Source: an uncultured Rhizobiaceae group bacterium (GTDB lineage Bacteria > Pseudomonadota > Alphaproteobacteria > Rhizobiales > Rhizobiaceae). Taken from it: DNA of 14,162 nucleotides. The stretch spans positions 1 to 14,162 of the forward strand of contig CALAIO010000344.1 in assembly GCA_937923355.1 (NCBI GenBank), in the 5' to 3' direction. Under the pieces are notes generated by a model that worked only from the letters and a program-made list of their open reading frames with translations, did no database searches and was not told where the DNA came from. A program made the position numbers and the translations under genes. Of this stretch, positions 1 through 5,711 are shown one piece after another (the stretch's first letter is position 1; every line of letters begins with the position of its first letter).

Positions 1-2
1 CG

Positions 3-53
3 ACAACCGCCGATGAAACCAACGACAATGCCGATCCGTCCAATCCATCATAG
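3..53 (+). CDS. possible 3' end of a gene cut by the window edge
   Basis: An open frame enters from the left edge and ends at a TAG at 51-53. It encodes the polar, acidic tail TTADETNDNADPSNPS. Only 16 residues are visible, so no function can be given and chance is possible. Mild support comes from the second repeat copy near 5597-5620, where the matching frame reads NPSWGRK before a stop. This suggests that the duplicated segment began in the last codons of a gene. Confidence 0.3.
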   Translation, partial: TTADETNDNADPSNPS

Positions 54-171
54 GGGCACAACTTACCCTAAATTGTTCATTCTTTATAATATTATTGCTC
101 ATAAATGTCAATATAATAGTTAAACACCTAAATATTATTTATTTTAGGCATAATATACTTTTCAAAAGTAA
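40..171 (+). repeat. imperfect direct repeat, copy A (left end of the accessory block)
   Basis: This segment matches 5595-5725 in the same orientation. It starts with the identical 12-mer CCAATCCATCAT, shares TAAATTGTT and the 17-mer AATATTATTGCTCATAA, and ends with ACTTTTCAAAAGTAA. By hand, about 63 of the first 75 positions agree with two single-base gaps; the middle third is much weaker. Weaker similarity may continue to about 240 (AATTATATG, then AAGTT..TTTATG). The two copies bracket about 5.4 kb of toxin-antitoxin and AMACR genes. They could be ends of an old inserted block or two members of a dispersed family. Confidence 0.7.
156..170. promoter_or_regulatory. 15-bp perfect palindrome TACTTTTCAAAAGTA
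   Basis: The sequence is a perfect inverted repeat around a central C and sits at the end of repeat copy A. The same 15 bases recur at 5710-5724 although the sequence just before them has diverged. Conservation against a diverged background suggests a protein-binding site. I do not recognise the regulator. Confidence 0.45.
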
Positions 172-390
172 CAACTCAATCAAATCTGAAATTATATGCA
201 ATTCCCCAAATAACAAGTTCTTTATGACTCATGGAAAAAGCCCAAAAGAGATAGATGAAAGAAATCAAGAATTACGATCTCTATCTATGCCTTAAACCAA
301 TGTCGACATGCACTAGCATGGCGCCCGCGTCCGTTACGCCGTTTGACCAGCTAATTTTCATATCAGGCTAAATTTGGACGACTGGCAAGA
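172..390. other. intergenic stretch without a supported gene
   Basis: The first half is AT-rich and may continue repeat A. Open frames here (for example 95-295, plus) have no ribosome-binding site and unusual composition. A small inverted repeat, CATGC-acta-GCATG, lies at 307-320. No terminator with a T-run is evident for the AMACR gene, whose 3' end lies at 556. Confidence 0.4.
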
Positions 391-510
391 TCAGTGCGAT
401 TGCGTAAGATTCTGCGCTCCACGAGAAGCAATAGCTGCAACAATCATCAGCACGACCGCAATTACCCCATATACCAGTAAGACAAAGGCACGCGTCGATA
501 ATAAATGCAT
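391..510 (-). CDS. possible 39-aa single-pass membrane protein
   Basis: Downstream of the AMACR stop and in the same frame, an ATG at 510 opens a 39-residue frame ending in TGA at 391-393. Residues about 8-27 are strongly hydrophobic (AFVLLVYGVIAVV, then LMIVAAIA) and are followed by a polar tail SRGAQNLTQSH, as in a one-helix small membrane protein. No ribosome-binding site is well placed for this ATG. The good AGAGAA site is better spaced for the ATG at 517 in another frame. It could be a translated small protein or a chance hydrophobic run. Confidence 0.22.
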   Translation of the reverse strand: MHLLSTRAFVLLVYGVIAVVLMIVAAIASRGAQNLTQSH

Positions 511-517
511 CTGCCAT
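488..517 (-). pseudogene. possible remnant of a thiolase gene start
   Basis: An ATG at 517, preceded by AGAGAA with a 6-base spacer, encodes MADAFIIDAC. This resembles the first residues of acetyl-CoA acetyltransferases, which often begin like M-A-(D/E)-A-(Y/F)-I-I-D-A followed by RTPRG. After the Cys codon the similarity stops and no RTPRG follows. A thiolase would fit beside an acyl-CoA racemase, so this may be the stub of a gene removed by deletion. Ten residues are too few to exclude coincidence. Confidence 0.2.
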
Positions 518-555
518 GTTAGATTCTCTTGGTTTTCTAATTCGCAAATTGTTGC

Positions 556-1674
556 TTAAGTCAAAGCTTTGATGGTTTCGTCAGAGCAACCGACTGATTT
601 CAGTAAACTCGCCGTGTCTGCGCCTCGCTTAGGAATGGGCGCAGGAAAATCTGGGCTCTTACCATCAAATCTCGGAGCGGGGTGCGGATGCAAAAAACTG
701 CCAGATTTAACGTGGCTATTCCGCGCCTTGTTATGTGGGTGTTCTTGCGCTTCTTCCATATTCAGCACAGGTGATACGCAGGCATCCGTACCATCGAACA
801 AACAAGCCCACTCATCGCGAGTTTTCGAAGAAAACACTCTCTCTAGCAATTCATGCTGCCTTGGCCAAAGCGATTTGTTGTTTTGATTGCCGTAGTCGTC
901 CGGCGATATCCCCGTAATCTCCAGCATCAGAGCGAAGAATTGAGGTTCGATACACCCAACCGCCAAATATTTCTTATCGGAGGTTTCATAGCAGCGATAA
1001 AACGGCGCGCCGCCATCCAATAGGTTATCCTCGCGCTCTGTTGTCCATTGCCCGAAAGCTTTCAAGGAATGAATGATACCCAGCATAGAAGAGACACCAT
1101 CAATAATGGCTACGTCGACAACTTCGCCCTTGCCAGTGGTCTTCGCTTTCAGCATTGAGGCGATAATACCCATTGCAAGGAACATGGATCCGCCTCCGTA
1201 ATCCCCGACCAGATTAAGCGGCGGCGGCGGCGCTTCGTTCCGCTTCCCAACCGAGCCGAGAAAGCCCGTGATTGCCAGGTAGTTGATGTCATGACCCGCC
1301 ATTTTCGACCAAGGGCCCTCCTGCCCCCAACCCGTCATGCGCCCATAGACCAGCTTTGGATTTCTTTTCAGGCAAACATCCGGCCCAATACCGAGCCGCT
1401 CCGCCACACCCGGGCGATAGCCCTCGGTAAGAACATCTGCTGTTTCAACAAGCTTTAAAAGTGCCTCAACAGCTTCGGGCTTTCGCAAATCAAGTGTGAT
1501 TGATTTCTTGCCGCGCCCATCAATGGAGTAAGGCCCCGCGCCCGGCCGATCAACAATAATGACCTCAGCACCCATATCCGCTAACAAATGCGCGCAATAA
1601 GGCCCAGGCCCAATTCCGGCTAATTCAATAACGCGGCAACCGGCGAGAGGGCCTGTCTGATTCACTGTAGTCAC
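556..1674 (-). CDS. alpha-methylacyl-CoA racemase-like enzyme (CaiB/BaiF family)
   Basis: This 372-residue family III CoA-transferase-fold protein most resembles alpha-methylacyl-CoA racemase, which interconverts the 2R and 2S forms of 2-methylacyl-CoAs for beta-oxidation. The N-terminus has the CoA-binding pattern GCRVIELAGIGPGPY at 12-26. GHDINY (H128, D129), GDYGGG (D158) and E243 in CIEPQF match, with a constant +2 offset, the H126, D156 and E241 catalytic residues known from the Mycobacterium tuberculosis enzyme MCR. Length is usual for the family. The start is GTG at 1674, with AGGAAG eight bases upstream. It stands alone on the minus strand beside toxin-antitoxin genes; no beta-oxidation partner is intact in the window. 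The substrate is unknown. Confidence 0.9.
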   Translation of the reverse strand: MTTVNQTGPLAGCRVIELAGIGPGPYCAHLLADMGAEVIIVDRPGAGPYSIDGRGKKSITLDLRKPEAVEALLKLVETADVLTEGYRPGVAERLGIGPDVCLKRNPKLVYGRMTGWGQEGPWSKMAGHDINYLAITGFLGSVGKRNEAPPPPLNLVGDYGGGSMFLAMGIIASMLKAKTTGKGEVVDVAIIDGVSSMLGIIHSLKAFGQWTTEREDNLLDGGAPFYRCYETSDKKYLAVGCIEPQFFALMLEITGISPDDYGNQNNKSLWPRQHELLERVFSSKTRDEWACLFDGTDACVSPVLNMEEAQEHPHNKARNSHVKSGSFLHPHPAPRFDGKSPDFPAPIPKRGADTASLLKSVGCSDETIKALT

Positions 1675-1723
1675 AATCTGTGCTTCCTATATTTGGATAT
1701 AACTTTACGATCATAAAACATTT

Positions 1724-2032
1724 TCATTTGCCACATAAACTGTCCAGATGTGTATGTGTCATGGCTTGATCTAAAGATGCATAACAGAATGAAATGATAT
1801 CGGGCAAGGTTTCTAAGTGCAATTGGCGCGCGATCAATCTCGTCTGCAGAGCGGCTGACAAGGCTATGCTATCCCATGGCGATATTGCTTTGAGCCTATC
1901 TATAGCCACCATTGACGCTACCGGATGGCCGAAGACTCGTAGGAAATTCAAATGCATAAAATCACTAGCTTCCTCTTTGAACTGTTGGAATGGGTTTAAG
2001 GTTTCAAACACGCCCCAACTTACACAAGCCAA
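1724..2032 (-). CDS. small hypothetical protein, uncertain
   Basis: The open frame gives up to 102 residues from a TTG at 2032. It is closed upstream by an in-frame TGA six bases before that TTG. Alternative starts are GTG at 2011 and the ATG encoding MHLNFLRVF, which has an AGAGGAAG upstream but spaced rather far. Composition is ordinary for a soluble, amphipathic protein. I recognise no family and no motif. It ends 49 bases before the AMACR gene on the same strand, so co-transcription is possible. An 87-codon frame on the opposite strand covers the same DNA but looks less protein-like. Confidence 0.33.
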   Translation of the reverse strand: MACVSWGVFETLNPFQQFKEEASDFMHLNFLRVFGHPVASMVAIDRLKAISPWDSIALSAALQTRLIARQLHLETLPDIISFCYASLDQAMTHTHLDSLCGK

Positions 2033-2053
2033 TTGTCATAAATATATACAATA

Positions 2054-2082
2054 TTGACATTTTGGCATAAAGGGCATATATA
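2054..2082 (+). promoter_or_regulatory. sigma-70-type promoter of the Xre/RES operon
   Basis: A perfect -35 TTGACA at 2054-2059 is followed after exactly 17 bases by a -10 TATATA at 2077-2082. Initiation would fall near 2089, giving a leader of about 14 bases that carries AAGGAG at 2091-2096, six bases before the ATG at 2103. Confidence 0.8.
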
Positions 2083-2100
2083 GCTCCCCGAAGGAGCCTA
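2081..2100. promoter_or_regulatory. inverted repeat over the start site and Shine-Dalgarno of the Xre/RES operon
   Basis: TAGCTCC, a five-base loop CCGAA, then GGAGCCTA form an inverted repeat with one extra base in the right arm. It overlaps the end of the -10, the predicted start site and the AAGGAG ribosome-binding site. Xre-type antitoxins usually repress their own operons, so this is a fair operator candidate. As RNA it could also pair the Shine-Dalgarno bases. Confidence 0.45.
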
Positions 2101-2102
2101 TT

Positions 2103-2522
2103 ATGCAGTTTCGACAAGTCCATAGCGGAAAGCGGGCAGTCGCCCTACCCCAAGGCGCGTTTCAGATTACAGATGCTGAAGCGGAAGCGGGCGCACGCTT
2201 TGCTGTTAAGGTGTTTGAGCTTTGGGGCCTGAACGATACAGAGAGCTGTGTTCTACTAGGCGGTCTCGGCTCCCGCACCTATGCCCGTTGGAAGAAAGGC
2301 CAGATTGGCCCTATGGATATGGACCGAAAGATGCGCCTGTCCATTATAGCCGGTATTCACAAAGGGCTAAAATACCTCTTCACCGAAAAGCAGCGCGGCT
2401 ATGACTGGATCAAAAAGCCCAACGCCCATTTTGATGGCGCGCGTCCTTTAGACATTTTGCTGAATGCTCGTATGACAGACCTCATGGCGATAAGAGATTA
2501 TCTCGACGCTATCCGTGGCTAG
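2103..2522 (+). CDS. Xre/MbcA/ParS-type antitoxin (DUF2384 C-terminus)
   Basis: This 139-residue protein is the predicted antitoxin of the RES toxin encoded next. Residues about 28-90 form a helical Xre-like DNA-binding region; SRTYARWKKGQ at 57-67 lies in its recognition segment. Residues about 97-139 (RGYDWIKKPNAHFDG, then RPLDILL and RDYLDAIRG) match the MbcA/ParS/Xre toxin-binding domain, whose extreme C-terminus typically plugs the RES active site. Its length fits the family. AAGGAG lies six bases before the ATG. The last eight bases overlap the toxin gene, indicating one operon with translational coupling. The operon is probably autoregulated through the palindrome at 2081-2100. Confidence 0.9.
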   Translation: MQFRQVHSGKRAVALPQGAFQITDAEAEAGARFAVKVFELWGLNDTESCVLLGGLGSRTYARWKKGQIGPMDMDRKMRLSIIAGIHKGLKYLFTEKQRGYDWIKKPNAHFDGARPLDILLNARMTDLMAIRDYLDAIRG

Positions 2523-3225
2523 GCTGCTCTTAAAAACAAAACACGTGAGATGGGCGAAAGCTTACCGTATCATCTCGTCCATCTTCCCGCCTATTGATTT
2601 ATTTGAAGACACGTCCGACCCCGAGGATTGGAAACTTCTGGCCTCGCTTGAGGCCAAGAGCAATCCGCGCATCGTTGAGGTTATTGGCCAACTTTCCCTT
2701 GTCCCGCATGAACGGCGTGTTACCGGCCCCGGAGCCTCTTATGTAATGGCACCCTTCACACACGTCAGCCCAAATTGGGCGGGTCGGTTTCACGACGGCA
2801 CCTTTGGCGCTTACTATGCAGCGAAGAGAGCCGAGACGGCTCTGGCAGAGACTATGCACCATCGCTCGGAGATTTATCGCGCGAGTAAAGAGGCACCTGG
2901 ATGGTTCTCTCAATACCGCGAACTCGTTGGAAAGGTCGACCACAGCTTCCACGACCTTACAGAGCATAAAGATCATGCAGATTGCCTGGCACAGGATGAC
3001 TATGTCGCCTCCCAAACACTCGCACGTGACCTTCGCCAAAACGGCTCATCTGGTATTTTGTACCCAAGCGTCAGGCATGAAGGCAGTTTATGCCTCGCCG
3101 CTTTCTGGCCTGATATCATTGGGATACCCGTGCAGGGTCGGCATTTTGCCTATCACTTTAATGGCGAGTTCATTGATATGTATAGAGACCAAACGAGCGG
3201 CGAAGTGTTCAAAATCATACGATAA
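2515..3225 (+). CDS. RES-domain toxin (NAD+-degrading family)
   Basis: RES toxins bind NAD+ and destroy it by phosphorolysis or hydrolysis, arresting growth when the antitoxin is lost. In this 236-residue protein, GRFHDGTFGAYYA (R91, Y100/Y101), ETALAETMHHR (E112) and NGSSGILYPSVRHEG (N176, S185) supply the expected Arg, Glu and Ser landmarks in order. Length and spacing look intact, so the toxin is probably functional. The start is GTG at 2515, eight bases inside the antitoxin gene and without its own strong ribosome-binding site, which favours coupling. Which NAD+ reaction it performs cannot be told from the sequence. Confidence 0.9.
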   Translation: MARLLLKTKHVRWAKAYRIISSIFPPIDLFEDTSDPEDWKLLASLEAKSNPRIVEVIGQLSLVPHERRVTGPGASYVMAPFTHVSPNWAGRFHDGTFGAYYAAKRAETALAETMHHRSEIYRASKEAPGWFSQYRELVGKVDHSFHDLTEHKDHADCLAQDDYVASQTLARDLRQNGSSGILYPSVRHEGSLCLAAFWPDIIGIPVQGRHFAYHFNGEFIDMYRDQTSGEVFKIIR

Positions 3226-3234
3226 TCTGACCTC

Positions 3235-3262
3235 ATTTGAGATCATTACACATCACTCAAAT
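3235..3262 (+). terminator. weak stem-loop after the RES toxin gene
   Basis: ATTTGAG at 3235-3241 pairs with CTCAAAT at 3256-3262 around a 14-base loop, ten bases after the RES stop. A second CTCAAAT at 3267-3273 could compete for pairing. The stem is AT-rich and has no clear T-run, so it is a poor intrinsic terminator. The rest of the gap to 3418 shows nothing I can name. Confidence 0.2.
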
Positions 3263-3418
3263 TACTCTCAAATATATTGTAAATTACCTGCGACAGACGT
3301 TTGATAAACTAGGCACCGATAATCGCGTTAGCGCCACAGTAAGCGCACTAGCGATAGGCGAAATCACATAGTAAAAAAATTAATCTAAGCATGACTATTT
3401 CATTCGGGCTCGAACCTT

Positions 3419-3712
3419 CTAATCAACTAGTGCTCTGAGAACCGCTTGCGGTTCTTTATCCATAACCTTTAGAAGAGCACGCGCGGCACCAGAGGGTTGG
3501 CGCTGTCCCTGCTCTCACTTCGTGTAACCGGACACACTTGTACCTAGGATGAGAGCCATCTGCTCTTGCGTTAATCCTAGTTTAGACCGGATAGCCTTTG
3601 CATCAATACTTTCAATATCGACGGTATGAACAATGGTGCCATTATCACCCCCGCGAGCATGCCCAAGAGCTTCCTGCATGGACTGGATCAATTCATCTCC
3701 AAATGTACTCAT
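3419..3712 (-). pseudogene. NadS/HigA-like antitoxin with a premature stop
   Basis: The N-terminal part (MSTFGDELIQSMQEALGHAR) and a HTH segment (LGLTQEQMALILGTSVSGYTK) match small antitoxins of the NadS/HigA type. Translation stops at a TGA at 3515-3517 after 65 residues. Past that codon the same frame continues without a break as EQGQRQPSGAARALLKVM, then DKEPQAVLRALVD, to a TAG at 3419-3421, giving a normal 97-residue protein. The family reads SGYxKWEQG here, so a Trp TGG has become TGA. The start overlaps the toxin stop as ATGA and has AGGAG upstream. A truncated product could still be made, lacking the C-terminal helices. Confidence 0.8.
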
Positions 3713-3861
3713 GTCTCACTCCTATATTGCACTTTAATAGCTTCAGCGAATGCAGACACTGCTTTCGCTTCGTTTGGTATCAAATTCACACTTTGATTTT
3801 TGACATAAATCAAAAGCGCATAGATGGGTGCGTCTTCATTAAAGACATAATATATTACTCT
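3709..3861 (-). pseudogene. C-terminal half of a RelE-type toxin, 5' part missing
   Basis: The last 50 codons read RVIYYVFNEDAPIYALLIYV, then KNQSVNLIPNEAKAVSAFAE. This is the usual C-terminal part of RelE/NadT toxins (RVIYY, then a strand and YxKNxxxxL). The preceding half is absent: upstream, the DNA encodes the end of AbiEii in another frame. Similarity begins within one base of the AbiEii stop. The fragment retains the ATGA overlap with the antitoxin, confirming it was the first gene of a toxin-antitoxin operon. An open frame runs to 3990, but those upstream codons are the shadow of AbiEii. It is presumably inactive. Confidence 0.75.
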
Positions 3862-4714
3862 ATTTATTTTCCAGAAGTTTTGCCAATTTAGCATCAAAAA
3901 AACGATTGGCCCAAAGAGTAAGTGCTTCTGCCTCAACCGGCCGTAGAAAGCGGCGGACATCTTGTTTGGCATATTCCCAATCAATTTCACTGATACGCTT
4001 AGCCATTATTTGTTCAAGCCAATCCCTATCAACGCTAAGGTTATCATCACCAGACCACGGCCCAAACTGTCGCAATGCGGCTTCGAGATGATTTAGGTTT
4101 GGAAATACGCCTTGAGCAACGTACCAAGAGAAATCATACCAGTCCCTACCCTTTACATACTCACGGCACAATAGGGCATGAATCTTGAGCGCAAAATTAG
4201 AAGGTAAATCTTGATGGCGAACTTCATGGTCTACCGGAAAATCCAGAAAGCTAAAAGCGTCGATTGAATACTCAGGAGGCTGAACATCAATTTCTAGTTT
4301 GATTTTCATCCTTTTCCGCGCGTCAGTTCGACCAAAAGATAAGTCTAACTGATTAGCAATAGAGTTGTCTTTAATCACGGCATTTCGGATACGTTTGTCC
4401 ATTTGAGCTTTGGAGATAATTTCTGGGCTCAGGCCATACTCTTCAAACGTGGCTGTCAGCACTTTCAAATACGGGGCCCAATCAAAATTGGGGTCTGGCT
4501 TAAGGAGCATGAAGTCGAGGTCTTCGGAAAATCGAGGCAACCTGTGAAGAATACGCAGACTCGTCCCCCCTTGAAAAACCGCAACATCGAAAAATTTTGC
4601 ACGCCAAAGCCCGTAAAGCGTAATCTCTTGGATCACTTCTTTCGTTGCGTTTTCTTCCTCAATGGCGTTTGCCATCTGATATTTTGTGAGTCGGGATTGA
4701 ATAATTTCGTTCAT
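3860..4714 (-). CDS. abiEii: AbiEii/AbiGii-family nucleotidyltransferase toxin
   Basis: AbiEii is the toxin of the AbiE system. Members are DNA polymerase beta-like nucleotidyltransferases that block growth, and some AbiE systems abort phage infection. The 284-residue protein has the family motifs in order: GGTSLRILHRLPRFSEDLDF at 49-68 (G49, G50, D65, D67), KIKLEID at 137-143, ALKIHALL at 175-182 with K177, and KGRDWYDFSWYV at 188-199 with D191. All look intact. The ATG at 4714 lies 11 bases after the AbiEi stop and has AGGTG upstream. Its stop overlaps the first retained codon of the broken RelE fragment. The substrate of transfer and target phage cannot be inferred. Confidence 0.9.
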   Translation of the reverse strand: MNEIIQSRLTKYQMANAIEEENATKEVIQEITLYGLWRAKFFDVAVFQGGTSLRILHRLPRFSEDLDFMLLKPDPNFDWAPYLKVLTATFEEYGLSPEIISKAQMDKRIRNAVIKDNSIANQLDLSFGRTDARKRMKIKLEIDVQPPEYSIDAFSFLDFPVDHEVRHQDLPSNFALKIHALLCREYVKGRDWYDFSWYVAQGVFPNLNHLEAALRQFGPWSGDDNLSVDRDWLEQIMAKRISEIDWEYAKQDVRRFLRPVEAEALTLWANRFFDAKLAKLLENK

Positions 4715-4725
4715 GCCGCACCTTT

Positions 4726-5403
4726 TTAAGTTTTCGATGAACCGATAGACCTTAGTTCAAAAATGGCGGCTTCAAATTCGGCAAGAAACTGGTTAGCGGC
4801 TTTGTGTTTATAAACCGCTTTTAGGAGGTCGAAATCCTGACGACTGAGTTCCATTAGGTGAGCGAGCTCAATACGCAATCCCGTTTCAACCCAACTGATC
4901 CCTGCCCATACCTGCTTGCGATAAGCAATGATGTCCATAAGCGCCCTAAGGGGTGATGCAATAATCGCGGGTTGATTACTCAAGACGTGACGCTCTACGC
5001 CTAAAAGGAATCCTGATTTATGAAGCGCCAAAGGGTTAAATTCAAATCGCCCAAAATGTTTATGCACGACCTCTTTTGACTTTCGCCCAGGCGCGATGCT
5101 CACAATCGTATAAACGGCTTCCGGAATCCATCCATGAAAGGCTAACGCTGTTTCCATTGAGATGTAGCTACCGACCACTTGGGCCTGCGCCAGAGCATAG
5201 GGGTGGACAGATTTTGTCCTATGGTCTTCTGAAAGCACATAATGCCCTCTCTTAACCCGAATAAGATCACCCGATTTCAATGCCCGTTTCACCTGCCCGT
5301 AACGCCGATCATCACTACCGCCCAAAATACGCGCCAGTTGTTTGTCATTTAAGATGCGGTCTGCATATCCTGCGTTTCTAACAAGTGAAATCAGAGTTCC
5401 CAT
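4726..5403 (-). CDS. abiEi: AbiEi-type antitoxin and autorepressor
   Basis: This 225-residue protein pairs with AbiEii downstream. The N-terminal region (about 1-55) is a winged helix-turn-helix ending in LIRVKRGHYVLSE, as in AbiEi proteins, which bind inverted repeats at their own promoter. The following segment, with YISMETALAFHGWIPE at 80-95 and SPLRALMDIIAYRK later, is typical of the antitoxin core. Unlike type II antitoxins, AbiEi neutralises without forming a stable complex (known for the family). The chosen ATG at 5403 has only a weak GAGA upstream and lies almost at the predicted transcription start, so the mRNA may be leaderless. Confidence 0.85.
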   Translation of the reverse strand: MGTLISLVRNAGYADRILNDKQLARILGGSDDRRYGQVKRALKSGDLIRVKRGHYVLSEDHRTKSVHPYALAQAQVVGSYISMETALAFHGWIPEAVYTIVSIAPGRKSKEVVHKHFGRFEFNPLALHKSGFLLGVERHVLSNQPAIIASPLRALMDIIAYRKQVWAGISWVETGLRIELAHLMELSRQDFDLLKAVYKHKAANQFLAEFEAAIFELRSIGSSKT

Positions 5404-5410
5404 AAATTTC

Positions 5411-5439
5411 TCTATACTGTCATATTATGACAGTTACAA
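5411..5439 (-). promoter_or_regulatory. AbiE promoter with a 19-bp palindromic operator in its spacer
   Basis: Read on the minus strand, TTGTAA (5434-5439) and TATAGA (5411-5416) form a -35/-10 pair with a 17-bp spacer. The spacer is exactly the palindrome CTGTCATAATATGACAG (5417-5433), which extends one base each side to a perfect 19-bp repeat at 5416-5434. An AbiEi dimer bound there would block RNA polymerase. Initiation would fall near 5404, next to the ATG. Confidence 0.7.
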
Positions 5440-5492
5440 GTATTTTTTATTCGCATTTTTGATCAATAACCAAGCCCTGAATACGCCCCTGA

Positions 5493-5557
5493 TTTACACC
5501 AAAATACACCTAATTTGCACCCCAAAACTTTTTCGCACTGCACACAAATTGCACACG
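5493..5557. repeat. cluster of short TTT(A/G)CACC and TGCACAC repeats
   Basis: TTTACACCAAAA (5493-5504) and TTTGCACCCCAAAA (5514-5527) are near-copies. TGCACAC occurs at 5539-5545 and 5550-5556, eleven bases apart. On the minus strand these read GTGTGCA. Such clusters can be integrase arm sites or repressor sites, and they lie between the AbiE promoter and repeat copy B, but no integrase gene is present to support the idea. Confidence 0.35.
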
Positions 5558-5692
5558 CGAACGCCTAAGCTATTGATTTCATTAGATAGTCACCCCAATC
5601 CATCATGGGGGCGCAAGTAACCTTAAATTGTTGATTTTTTTAATATTATTGCTCATAATGTCGATATGAATGATTGCTCAATATTTAATGTT

Positions 5693-5711
5693 GATAATGA
5701 GAATTATTTTA
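5693..5711. promoter_or_regulatory. Fur-box-like sequence
   Basis: GATAATGAGAATTATTTTA matches 15 of 19 positions of the classical Fur box GATAATGATAATCATTATC. It lies inside repeat copy B, directly before the conserved palindrome. The corresponding place in copy A does not keep the match, and no iron gene starts nearby, so this may be chance in AT-rich DNA. Confidence 0.25.

Noticed and set aside
95..295. 66-codon AT-rich plus-strand frame
   Set aside because: It overlaps repeat copy A, has no ribosome-binding site, and its composition (many Asn, Ile, Lys, Phe) reflects AT-rich DNA. Copy B does not keep the frame.
374..559. 61-codon plus-strand frame
   Set aside because: No ribosome-binding site and no recognisable pattern; the opposite strand holds more protein-like short frames.
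1794..2057. 87-codon plus-strand frame opposite the 1724-2032 ORF
   Set aside because: Cys- and Lys-rich shadow-like composition, and it runs into the promoter of the RES operon.
3405..3420. GGTTCGAGCCC on the minus strand, resembling a tRNA T-arm
   Set aside because: Only two or three base pairs can form around the loop, and no acceptor or anticodon arm is found, so it is not a tRNA or a clear tRNA remnant.
3435..3455. Palindrome AGAACCGCTTGCGGTTCT
   Set aside because: It lies inside the old antitoxin reading frame (codons for KEPQAVLR), and no clean T-run follows. It is coding sequence rather than a dedicated terminator.
3862..3990. N-terminal extension of the RelE fragment in its own frame
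   Set aside because: These codons are the out-of-frame shadow of the AbiEii C-terminus and lack toxin similarity.
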